A DNA stretch of 21,828 nucleotides from Candidatus Faecivivens stercorigallinarum (lineage in GTDB: Bacteria; Bacillota; Clostridia; Oscillospirales; Ruminococcaceae): NCBI GenBank assembly GCA_018715465.1, contig DVLN01000075.1, positions 1 to 21,828 on the forward strand. The letters are read 5' to 3'. The notes under the pieces were generated by a model. The model had not been told where the DNA came from. It did not search any database and was given only the letters and a program-made list of their open reading frames with translations. Below, one piece after another: positions 1 through 6,783 of this stretch. Numbering within the stretch: position 1 is the first letter of the stretch; the number at the start of each line of letters is the position of its first letter. The position numbers were made by a program, and so were the translations under genes.

Positions 1-379
1 CTGACTGAGTAAACCGAAACTGCTGTCCTCGCTCGTTTTTTATGGATGAAGGGGGTATCGAACCCCCTTCATCCATAGGGGACGCCCTTGCTATGCGTCC
101 CCTACGCAAAATACCTGCGGGTATTTTGCTACCCCTTGCTGAGCTTATTTTTGGGGAAAGGATTTCGCTCTCTGCGGAGAGCGACCAGGGGCTCTGCCCG
201 CTGGACCCCGCAAGCCTTTAAAAAGGCTTGACCTAAACTTTTGAATGATTACTCCCGTCAGATAGTGCTTATCGTTACCAACTGCCTACCCGGCGCGTTC
301 GCAAAGGCCGTTACCATTGCAATCGAGCGGATTGCGAAGCAGGAGCGACCAATGCGATTAAGTCAGCGGCGACTCGCCG
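1..379 (-). repeat. Hairpin-mosaic repeat, copy A (cut by window edge)
   Basis: Read on the minus strand it starts inside the last codons of secA (hairpin at 367-379) and runs out of the window. It carries the core found in copies B, D, E and F: a conserved leader AAAAGTTTAGGTCAAGCC (complement near 225-242), hairpin 166-183 (7-bp stem, CGCA loop), hairpin 106-129 (10-bp perfect stem, CGCA loop), a 9-bp hairpin at about 78-104, and the 35-nt hairpin 42-76 (14-bp stem, loop TTCGATA on the minus strand). The left arm (about 270-355) matches the CGCGCCGGGTAGGC-type arm of the other copies. There is no T-tract suggesting an intrinsic terminator for secA. Coordinates of the outer edge are unknown because the window ends. 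Confidence 0.85.
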
Positions 380-3282
380 TCTTCATCAGGATCGTCTTTG
401 AAGAGGTTCTTACCGTGGCACTTCTTATATTTCAGGCCGCTGCCGCAGGGGCACGGGTCGTTCCTGCCGATCTTCTGGACACGAACCGGCTGTTTTCTGG
501 GCGCTTCCCCATTCTCACCGGCAAGACCGGCAACGGTGTCACGCATCAGGCTTTCCGGGCTGCGGGATACCATCTTCGGCATCCGCGGCTGCATCTCTGC
601 AACCTCCGCACCACCAGGGCCGCGCATCTGCTGTGCTTCGGTGCCGTCGGAATCCTCAGCGACCGCGATATTCTCGTTCGGGTCAAGCTGAACAGCCTGG
701 CTTCTGGGCGCGAACTTGACCTGCATCGTCAGCAGCATACGGACAGTGTCCTCACGGATTGCCGCAACCATCGCGTCAAACATCTCAAAGCCCTCGATAC
801 GGTACTCGACGACCGGGTTATGCTGTGCATAGGAGCGCAGATAAATACCCTGCCGCAGCTCGTCCATATTGTCGATGTGATCCATCCATTTCTGGTCGAC
901 GTTCTGGAGCAGGATACGGCGTTCCATCGTCCGCATGAACTCTTTGCCGTAGGTGACGTCCTTCTGCTCGTATTTTGCGATTGCCTTTTCGTCGAGCATC
1001 TTGACAATATCCTTCTTGGACACTTCAGCAAGCTCGTTGACGTCGTCATACCGAAGGTCGTCCTTATCAGTGATAACGCCCATATAGTGGTCGCGCAGAC
1101 CATCCAGGTTCCAGTTATCATGGATTTCGGTATCGGGCAGGTACTGATCAACGGTGGACTCGATGGTCTCATGGATCATCGACAGGATGTAGCCGTGGCA
1201 ATCTTCACCGTCAAGAACCTTGTTGCGCTGTTCATAGATCAGCTCGCGCTGTTTATTGAGAACGTCGTCAAACTGCAAGACATTGCGGCGGATGGTAAAG
1301 TTGCGGCCCTCGACCTTCTTCTGAGCCTGTTCGATCGAGTTGGTCAGCATCTTGGTGGTAATCGGCTGGGTATCCTCGATCTTGAGGGCCTCCATCATCT
1401 TCTGGACCTTTTCACCGCCGAACAGACGCATGATCTCGTCTTCCATCGACAGGAAGAAGCAGCTCTCACCGGGGTCGCCCTGACGGCCGGCACGTCCGCG
1501 CAGCTGGTTGTCGATACGTCTGGACTCGTGGCGTTCGGTGCCGAGGATATACAGGCCGCCAGCCTGACGGACTTCCTCTGCTTCAGGCGCGATCTGTTCC
1601 TTGAATTTGGATTCCAGTTCAGCGAAAGTCTTTCTCGCCTCAAGGATTTCCTCATCGTCGGTCTCACCGAAGCCGGTAGCCTCATTGATCAGCCGTTCAT
1701 CGTAGCCTTTTTGGCGCATCGCGTCTTTAGCGAGGTACTCAGCGTTACCGCCCAGCATGATGTCGGTACCACGGCCAGCCATGTTGGTTGCGATGGTGAC
1801 AGCATCCTTTTTACCTGCCTGCGCGATGATTTCCGCTTCTTTTTCGTGGTATTTTGCATTCAGGACTTCATGCTTGATACCGCGGGCCTTCAGCATTTTA
1901 CTGAGCATTTCCGACTTGTCGATGGTGATGGTACCGACCAGAACAGGCTGGTGCTTTTTATGGCATTCCTCAATCTGTGCGATAACCGCCAGATATTTTC
2001 CATGCTCATTTTTAAAGATAACGTCGTCATGGTCGATACGGATGACGGGTTTATTGGTCGGAACCTCGACAACGTCCAGATGATAGATTTCTCTGAACTC
2101 AGCTTCTTCGGTCATACCGGTACCGGTCATGCCGGACAGTTTCTTATAGGAACGGAAGAGGTTCTGGAAGGTGATGGTCGCGAGGGTCTTGGACTCCTTC
2201 ATGACCTCAACGCCTTCTTTGGCCTCGATAGCCTGATGCAGGCCTTCGTTGTAGCGGCGGCCCTGCATCAGACGGCCGGTGAATTCGTCAACGATGACGA
2301 CCTGTCCGTCCTTAACGACGTAGTCGACCTCATTCTGCATGCAGCCATGTGCTTTAATCGCCTGGTTGATATGGTGCAGCAGGGTAATATTTTCGGGGTC
2401 CATCAGGTTGTCGACGCCGAAAGCGCGTTCTGCTTTAGCGACGCCCTGAGGAGTCAGGGTAGCGGTCTTAGCCTTTTCGTCGACGATATAGTCGCCTTCG
2501 ATCTGGTCATTGTCTTCCTTGACATCCAGCTCAACGACGCGGGTCGCCTGAAGGGTACGGGCGAAGCGGTCAGCCATCTTATACATTTCGGTGGACTTTT
2601 CGCCCTGGCCGGAGATGATCAGCGGGGTACGCGCTTCGTCGATCAGGATGGAGTCGACCTCGTCGACGATGGCAAAGTTAAAGGGACGCTGAACCATCTG
2701 ACGTTTATCGGTGACCATGTTGTCACGGAGGAAGTCGAAGCCGATCTCGTTGTTGGTGCCGTAGGTGATATCGCATGCGTAAGCCTCGCGGCGCTGAGCG
2801 GGAGACTTATCATGAACGATCAGGCCGACCGACAGGCCGAGGAAGCGGAAAACCTTACCCATCCATTCCGAGTCACGTTTTGCGAGGTAGTCGTTGACGG
2901 TAACGATATGGACACCTTTACCCTCGAGTGCGTTGAGGTATGCGGGGAGGGTTTCGACCATGGTTTTACCTTCACCGGTACGCATCTCAGCGATACGGCC
3001 CTGATGGAGGATGATACCGCCAAGGATCTGAACGGGGTAATGCTTCATATTCAGGACGCGGGAGCTGGCCTCACGGCAGACAGCGAAAGCGTCGGGGAGG
3101 ATAGTATCGAGCGTTTCACCGTCGACCAGACGACCGCGGAGGTAATCGGTCTGGGAGCGGAGTTCCTTATCGCTCATTGCCTTATATTTTTCTTCGAGTG
3201 CGAGGACTTTGTTTTTAATCGGTTCGATACGGCGCAGTTCGCGTTTAGAGTAAGAACCGAAGATAGATGAGATAATACCCAA
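358..3282 (-). CDS. secA: Protein translocase subunit SecA
   Basis: SecA is the ATPase motor that pushes unfolded preproteins through SecYEG at the cytoplasmic membrane. The 974-residue product has the Walker A motif RTGEGKT (about 101-107), the DEAD-like VDEVD (about 206-210) followed by DEARTPLIISG, the helicase motif TNMAGRGTDI in the second motor domain, and a C-terminal SEC-C zinc motif CPCGSGLKYKKCH (about 944-956). I place the start at the TTG at 3282: an AAAGGAAGG ribosome binding site lies 7 nt upstream and the protein then begins GIISSIFGS, as expected for the family. An in-frame ATG at 3360 would add 26 residues without family resemblance and lies close to the predicted transcription start. 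The gene is alone, transcribed away from copy B, and its last codons (GESPLT and stop) fall inside repeat copy A. Confidence 0.97.
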   Translation of the reverse strand: MGIISSIFGSYSKRELRRIEPIKNKVLALEEKYKAMSDKELRSQTDYLRGRLVDGETLDTILPDAFAVCREASSRVLNMKHYPVQILGGIILHQGRIAEMRTGEGKTMVETLPAYLNALEGKGVHIVTVNDYLAKRDSEWMGKVFRFLGLSVGLIVHDKSPAQRREAYACDITYGTNNEIGFDFLRDNMVTDKRQMVQRPFNFAIVDEVDSILIDEARTPLIISGQGEKSTEMYKMADRFARTLQATRVVELDVKEDNDQIEGDYIVDEKAKTATLTPQGVAKAERAFGVDNLMDPENITLLHHINQAIKAHGCMQNEVDYVVKDGQVVIVDEFTGRLMQGRRYNEGLHQAIEAKEGVEVMKESKTLATITFQNLFRSYKKLSGMTGTGMTEEAEFREIYHLDVVEVPTNKPVIRIDHDDVIFKNEHGKYLAVIAQIEECHKKHQPVLVGTITIDKSEMLSKMLKARGIKHEVLNAKYHEKEAEIIAQAGKKDAVTIATNMAGRGTDIMLGGNAEYLAKDAMRQKGYDERLINEATGFGETDDEEILEARKTFAELESKFKEQIAPEAEEVRQAGGLYILGTERHESRRIDNQLRGRAGRQGDPGESCFFLSMEDEIMRLFGGEKVQKMMEALKIEDTQPITTKMLTNSIEQAQKKVEGRNFTIRRNVLQFDDVLNKQRELIYEQRNKVLDGEDCHGYILSMIHETIESTVDQYLPDTEIHDNWNLDGLRDHYMGVITDKDDLRYDDVNELAEVSKKDIVKMLDEKAIAKYEQKDVTYGKEFMRTMERRILLQNVDQKWMDHIDNMDELRQGIYLRSYAQHNPVVEYRIEGFEMFDAMVAAIREDTVRMLLTMQVKFAPRSQAVQLDPNENIAVAEDSDGTEAQQMRGPGGAEVAEMQPRMPKMVSRSPESLMRDTVAGLAGENGEAPRKQPVRVQKIGRNDPCPCGSGLKYKKCHGKNLFKDDPDEDGESPLT

Positions 3283-3300
3283 GAAAGTACCTTCCTTTCG

Positions 3301-3343
3301 GCAAATCACCGCAAAATGGAGGTGAACGCCTGTGGTTATTTGC
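3301..3343 (-). promoter_or_regulatory. Hairpin in the secA 5' leader
   Basis: The arms 3301-3310 and 3334-3343 pair over 10 bp with one mismatch and enclose about 23 nt. The hairpin ends about 8 nt before the ribosome binding site of secA. Leader structures that control secA translation are known from other bacteria (secM-secA in enterobacteria), but no secM-like peptide is visible here, so a regulatory role is only a possibility. Confidence 0.4.
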
Positions 3344-3376
3344 GCGGAGACAGCTTTCACCGCGTATTCAGCCTTT

Positions 3377-3405
3377 ATTATACCTGTTTTTCACCAAAAA
3401 AACAA
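3377..3405 (-). promoter_or_regulatory. Sigma-A-type promoter of secA
   Basis: On the minus strand TTGTTT (3400-3405), a 17-nt spacer and a perfect TATAAT (3377-3382). Transcription would start near 3370 and give a leader of roughly 88 nt before the TTG start. Confidence 0.85.
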
Positions 3406-3420
3406 GGTTTATTTTATGAA

Positions 3421-4040
3421 CACGCAGAGCCTGCGGCGGAATGCTTCCGCTGCCTTATTCGCGTTGGGCGCAGAGCAGCAATCCAGCTGGTTGCTCGCTC
3501 CCTTGATCGCGATGGTCGGCCACGAAGCGCATACATGCGCTACCGATGGCCTCGATTGTGTGAATAACAGCCTTTGCCAACGCGCCGGGTGGCGTGTCGC
3601 CACGGACTTGATCGCGATGGTCGGCGGCGTTCCGACCGCCTCGATTGTGTGAATAACAGCCTTTGCCAACGCGCCGGGTAGGCAGTTGGTAACGATAAGC
3701 ACTTTCTGACGGAAGTAATAATTTAAAAGTTTAGGTCAAGCCTTTTCAAAGGCTTGCAGGTCCAGGACAGAGTCCTGGTCGCCCGTCGCAACGGGCGAAA
3801 TCCTTTCCCCAAAATAAGCTCAGCAAGGGGTAGCCCAATGACCGCAGGCATTGGGCGTAGGGGACGCATAGCAAGGGCGTCCCCTATGGATGAAGGGGGT
3901 TCGATACCCCCTTCATCCATAAAACGAGCGAGAACAGCAGTTTCTACTCATCCAGTCAGGTGGGACTACGTGGGGCGGCACGCCGCTGGCAAGTTTTCAC
4001 TCTCTCCCCCTCTCAAACTGTCCGGTGGACAGTTTGAGAC
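3421..4040 (+). repeat. Hairpin-mosaic repeat, copy B (full length)
   Basis: It fills most of the gap between the divergent secA and sigma-factor genes and begins about 16 bp from the secA -35 box. The left arm holds two tandem units (about 3505-3590 and 3608-3679), each with a conserved TTGATCGCGATGGTCGG start, a variable central hairpin and a conserved end CAACGCGCCGGG. The core starts near 3724 and contains hairpins 3781-3796 (6 bp, CGCA loop), 3833-3856 (10 positions, one mismatch, CGCA loop), about 3859-3885 (9 bp) and 3886-3920 (14 bp, loop TTCGATA). The right end has a block at 3955-3988 shared with copies D and F and the palindrome 4014-4040 (12-bp arms, GGT loop) around CTGTCCGGTGGACAG. 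Confidence 0.88.
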
Positions 4041-4164
4041 GACGCAGTGCAGCAATCCAGCAGGTTGTTTACTTTCCCACTCCAGATGTATTTTTATATC
4101 CGATCTGCCCTGTAAGTTGCCTAACAGAAGGTAAGGCATTATAATAAAAAAGAAATCAAAAGAA
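4041..4164. other. Intergenic stretch without recognised gene
   Basis: Apart from a short degenerate copy of the AGCAATCCAGC hairpin at about 4049-4072 (compare 3476-3494 and 19769-19787), I see no coding signal or structure here before the promoter at 4165. Confidence 0.5.
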
Positions 4165-4194
4165 TTGACCAAACAGTCCCCAAAAACGTATATT
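4165..4194 (+). promoter_or_regulatory. Promoter of the ECF sigma operon
   Basis: TTGACC (4165-4170), an 18-nt spacer and TATATT (4189-4194). Transcription would start close to 4201, leaving only a very short leader, with the GAGGAG ribosome binding site at 4201-4206. Confidence 0.65.
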
Positions 4195-4214
4195 AATTGA
4201 GAGGAGCTGATAAG

Positions 4215-4697
4215 ATGACGATACCACCCGCACGGCAGCCGGACCAAGTAGAAGCGATGATACAAAAATACGGGGACATGCTGTTCAGGACCTGCCTGGT
4301 GATGTTGCAGAACCAGCCGGATGCGGAAGACGCGGTACAGGAAACTGTGCTGAAATACATGCTCAAAGCGCCAGTATTTGACAGCTCCGAACACGAAAAA
4401 GCGTGGCTGTTAAAGGTAGCCGCCAACCACTGCCGTGACCTGCTGCGGTTCCGTTCCCGTCATCCGCAGGTCACGCTGGAACAGCTGACAGAGTACCTGA
4501 CCGACCCGGAAAACAGCGGGATACTGGACGCACTGATGACCGTGCCGGAGAAATACCGGATTGTGATGCTGCTGCATTATGTCGAAGGGTACCCGACCGA
4601 TGAGATCGCACAGATGATCGGCAAAACACCGTCCGCCGTCAAAATGCGGCTGCAAAAGGGCCGGAAACTGCTGAAAAAAGCCTATCGAGAGGAGTGA
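4215..4697 (+). CDS. ECF (group 4) RNA polymerase sigma factor
   Basis: This 160-residue protein should direct RNA polymerase to a small regulon, usually in response to an envelope signal. Region 2 spans about residues 15-78 with the typical DAEDAVQET motif (36-44). Region 4 spans about 105-157 with PEKYRIVMLLHYVEGYPTDE leading into the helix-turn-helix IAQMIGKTPSAVKMRLQKGR. The length and two-domain layout are those of ECF sigma factors. I chose the ATG at 4215, 8 nt after GAGGAG. The in-frame TTG at 4197 would lie at or before the transcription start inferred from the promoter. The next gene starts 4 nt after the stop, which fits the usual sigma/anti-sigma pairing. The regulon and stimulus cannot be read from the sequence. 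Confidence 0.92.
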   Translation: MTIPPARQPDQVEAMIQKYGDMLFRTCLVMLQNQPDAEDAVQETVLKYMLKAPVFDSSEHEKAWLLKVAANHCRDLLRFRSRHPQVTLEQLTEYLTDPENSGILDALMTVPEKYRIVMLLHYVEGYPTDEIAQMIGKTPSAVKMRLQKGRKLLKKAYREE

Positions 4698-4701
4698 GTC
4701 T

Positions 4702-5760
4702 ATGGACTGCAACCGACTAAAAAACGCTGTCACCGATATTCATATGCCGGAAGGTATGCAGACCCGAATTCTGAATAACGTGCTGATTCAATCCCGGAAA
4801 AAGCACCCAATCCATCCAGTCATCTGGAAACGCCCGGCAGCGCTCATCATTGAAGCCGCGCTGTTTATCGGACTTGCCATACCGGTATTTGTTGGCGCTT
4901 CGGAAACAATTAGCCAGATCATGCACCGTGTTCCGCCGTCGACAGCACGTCTTTTCCAGCTGGTACAGGAAAGCTGTACCGACAATGATATCAAGATGGA
5001 AGTCATTTCGTCGCATGTCTATGGAGACACCGCCAGTTTTTATATCACGATGCAGGACCTGACCGGTAACCGGATTGACGGAACCATTGATTTAAACGAC
5101 AGTTACTTTATCGACGTTCCTTATGATACCTCTGCCTACTGCCAGCCGCTTGGCTACGACGAAGAGACATCCACCGCAACTTTCATGGTCAACCTGACCC
5201 GGATGGACGGTAATCCCATCACCGACAGGAAAATAACGTTTATTGCCACCGAATTTCTGAGCAGAAAAACCATCTATGATGGTATCGAGATACCAGTTGA
5301 TCTGGGTACCGTCCCAACGCGGCCCGACACCCAGACTGTCCGGTTTACCGGTGCCGGCGGGCTCGGCGGAAAGGAAGCCATCCCCAAAGACCACATGGCG
5401 AAGGTACTGGTACCGGGCACTCCTGACTCCAGTTTTCCGATATCGGGAATAGACCTGACCGGAATCGGGTTTGTGGATGGAACGCTGCATATCCAGACCA
5501 GAGTGACAGACCCGCTCAGCAATGACAATCACGGCTATTTTTATCTGATCGACGGCGACGGCAGCCAGATCGACTATCACGTCAGCTATACTTTCCAGAA
5601 GGAGACCACCGACGGGCGGATTGATTACACCGACTATCTATTTAAAGTTACGCCCGAGCAGCTGGCAGAGTGCAGCCTGTACGGACATTTTGTGACCGCC
5701 GGGCTGTTGACACAGGGGTACTGGAGCGTCACCTTTCATCTGGACAATGCGCAATCATAA
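4702..5760 (+). CDS. Single-pass membrane protein, probable anti-sigma factor (DUF4179-like)
   Basis: The product has 352 residues: a short cytoplasmic N-terminus (about 1-43), one hydrophobic segment ALIIEAALFIGLAIPVFVGA (about 47-66) and a large extracytoplasmic part rich in beta-type sequence. Its start is 4 nt after the stop of the sigma gene, with GAGAGGAG lying over the end of that gene, so the two are probably translationally coupled. By position and topology it is the likely membrane anti-sigma factor that holds the ECF sigma factor. The layout resembles the DUF4179-type partners of clostridial ECF sigma factors. It lacks the HxxxCxxC motif of zinc-containing anti-sigma domains; the only Cys near the start is Cys3. 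The anti-sigma role is inferred from context, not from a recognised binding motif. Confidence 0.7.
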   Translation: MDCNRLKNAVTDIHMPEGMQTRILNNVLIQSRKKHPIHPVIWKRPAALIIEAALFIGLAIPVFVGASETISQIMHRVPPSTARLFQLVQESCTDNDIKMEVISSHVYGDTASFYITMQDLTGNRIDGTIDLNDSYFIDVPYDTSAYCQPLGYDEETSTATFMVNLTRMDGNPITDRKITFIATEFLSRKTIYDGIEIPVDLGTVPTRPDTQTVRFTGAGGLGGKEAIPKDHMAKVLVPGTPDSSFPISGIDLTGIGFVDGTLHIQTRVTDPLSNDNHGYFYLIDGDGSQIDYHVSYTFQKETTDGRIDYTDYLFKVTPEQLAECSLYGHFVTAGLLTQGYWSVTFHLDNAQS

Positions 5761-5778
5761 AAGATACCTGAACACAAA

Positions 5779-5812
5779 GACCCACAGCAGGACCACTTCC
5801 CTGCTGTGGGTC
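5779..5812. terminator. Shared terminator hairpin between convergent genes
   Basis: A perfect 12-bp stem (5779-5790 with 5801-5812) and a 10-nt loop lie between the convergent anti-sigma and XRE-regulator genes. The T-tract is short on both strands (slightly better on the minus strand: TCTTTGTGTT), so it may serve both transcripts. Confidence 0.75.
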
Positions 5813-5826
5813 AAAATTATATATCG

Positions 5827-6177
5827 TCAGGACAAATCCATCGCAACAAGCAGCGCGTCCAGGACCTTTTTCACTGCGTCAAACTGTTTATCCGGCAGAC
5901 GCTGCAATCTTTCCATCATAAGTCGGATAGCCAATGCGCGGCCATCCTCTGCGTCCTCACTGCCAAATAACACGCTGTCAGCAGTCACCGACAACGCATC
6001 ACACAGCCTGACCAGTACCGGCAGCGACAACCCAGCCGTACCACACTCGATCGCAGAAATATGTTTGTCACCCAAATCCAGAATTTCCGCCAGCTGTTCC
6101 TGCGTCAGCCCGGCCTGTTCCCGAATCAGCTTTACATTCTGGCCGACCGCCAGATTGAGCGGCTTTTTTTCTCTCAC
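5827..6177 (-). CDS. XRE-family helix-turn-helix regulator
   Basis: A 116-residue DNA-binding protein. Residues about 12-66 form a Cro/CI-type helix-turn-helix: VGQNVKLIREQAGLTQEQLA, then ILDLGDKHISAIECG, then LPVLVRLCDALSVTADSVLFG. The rest (about 70-116) is helical, with no recognised ligand domain. The start is a GTG at 6177. A stop codon sits in frame a few codons upstream (that of the preceding gene), and a GAGG motif overlaps that stop. It begins 12 nt after the thioesterase gene and shares its promoter. Its target is unknown; regulating its own operon would be a simple guess. Confidence 0.9.
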   Translation of the reverse strand: MREKKPLNLAVGQNVKLIREQAGLTQEQLAEILDLGDKHISAIECGTAGLSLPVLVRLCDALSVTADSVLFGSEDAEDGRALAIRLMMERLQRLPDKQFDAVKKVLDALLVAMDLS

Positions 6178-6189
6178 AGCAGCACACCC

Positions 6190-6618
6190 TCAATGCCCGC
6201 CGGTGTCATGTTCGGGGCGGAAAGCGCTGATATGTGCGCCAGTTGTGGAGACGACAGCAACCATTGTCCCCGTCTCATCGGTAATGGTGATTTCATAGAA
6301 ACAGGTGCGCCGTCCGTCCTTTAAGAGCCTGCTTTCAGCGGTCAGGGTATTGCCTTTTGGAACGCCGAGATAGCTGATCTGGGAGACGGCGGTGACGGTC
6401 GGCGGCTGGTCAAAGTTGGCGGCGACCGCAAAGGCAAAGTCCGCCAGCGTATAATAGACGCCGCCCATCACCCGGCCGGACGCATTCATATGCCGCTCAT
6501 CCAGAATCAGGCGGCATTTGGCGTAATGATCGCCGACAGCAAGAATTTCAGCACCGGTGGTTTTGATTGCGAACTGGTCATTTTTGAAAAACGCTTTCGC
6601 GCGTTCGAGATCGGTCAT
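6190..6618 (-). CDS. PaaI-type hotdog-fold thioesterase
   Basis: The 142-residue product fits the PaaI/YbgC-like hotdog family, which hydrolyses acyl-CoA or related thioesters. The signature region reads HMNASGRVMGGVYYTLADFAF (about residues 43-63). The usual N-x-x-G and G-G are present, but the His that commonly precedes the GG pair is Met here, so substrate or mechanism may differ. The beta strand TVTAVSQISYLGVPKGNTLTA and the ending TGTMVAVVSTTGA are typical of the fold. I place the start at 6618, after AAAGGAAG with a 5-nt spacer; an upstream in-frame codon at 6657 has no such site and lies in the leader hairpin. It is first in a two-gene operon with the XRE regulator. The substrate is unknown. 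Confidence 0.85.
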   Translation of the reverse strand: MTDLERAKAFFKNDQFAIKTTGAEILAVGDHYAKCRLILDERHMNASGRVMGGVYYTLADFAFAVAANFDQPPTVTAVSQISYLGVPKGNTLTAESRLLKDGRRTCFYEITITDETGTMVAVVSTTGAHISAFRPEHDTGGH

Positions 6619-6640
6619 ATACAACTTCCTTTCGTTTGTT

Positions 6641-6671
6641 GCCGCCACTTTTGTCAAAACGGCGGCTTTTT
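6641..6671 (+). terminator. Terminator-like hairpin facing against the thioesterase operon
   Basis: GCCGCC (6641-6646) pairs with GGCGGC (6661-6666), with further pairing TTTTG/CAAAA inside, and TTTTT follows on the plus strand. On the minus strand the same sequence lies in the thioesterase 5' leader without a T-tract. No plus-strand gene ends here, so it may stop antisense transcription or act as a leader hairpin. Confidence 0.55.
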
Positions 6672-6676
6672 AGAAT

Positions 6677-6705
6677 ATTATACCACTTTCCGGCCCCAAA
6701 AGTAA
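6677..6705 (-). promoter_or_regulatory. Promoter of the thioesterase-XRE operon
   Basis: Minus strand: TTACTT (6700-6705), a 17-nt spacer and a perfect TATAAT (6677-6682). The leader would be about 50 nt and include the hairpin at 6641-6666. Confidence 0.7.
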
Positions 6706-6710
6706 AACCC

Positions 6711-6742
6711 TTGCAGAAAAATTCACACCAGTATGTTATAAT
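6711..6742 (+). promoter_or_regulatory. Extended -10 promoter of the DUF3795-like operon
   Basis: TGT directly precedes TATAAT (6737-6742), an extended -10. TTGCAG at 6711-6716 is a poor -35 because the spacer would be 20 nt. It is back to back with the promoter at 6677-6705, so the two divergent operons share about 60 bp of control region. Confidence 0.65.
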
Positions 6743-6783
6743 AAGGTAAGAAAATACATTCCACGAAACGGAGGTAACCTTCC

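Noticed and set aside
1..379. secA as cargo of a composite transposon bounded by inverted copies A and B
   Set aside because: Copies A and B are in opposite orientation around secA, but the copies elsewhere occur in the same intergenic style without bracketing cargo, and no transposase or target-site duplication is visible.
241..3270. Very long open frame (about 1009 codons) on the plus strand opposite secA
   Set aside because: It mirrors secA almost entirely, has no ribosome binding site or recognisable domain, and is explained by codon bias of the secA strand. SecA itself has all expected motifs.
3723..3920. Small open frames in the repeat cores (peptides beginning MDEGGIEPP or MGKGRIERPFP) in all five copies
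   Set aside because: The frame survives in most copies, but differences fall as paired changes in hairpin arms rather than at third codon positions, and no ribosome binding site precedes the ATG, which is the hairpin base. Structure explains the conservation better.
3886..3920. A tRNA gene at the T-loop-like hairpin
   Set aside because: Only a T-arm-like hairpin is present; there are no D-arm, anticodon arm or 7-bp acceptor pairing around it.
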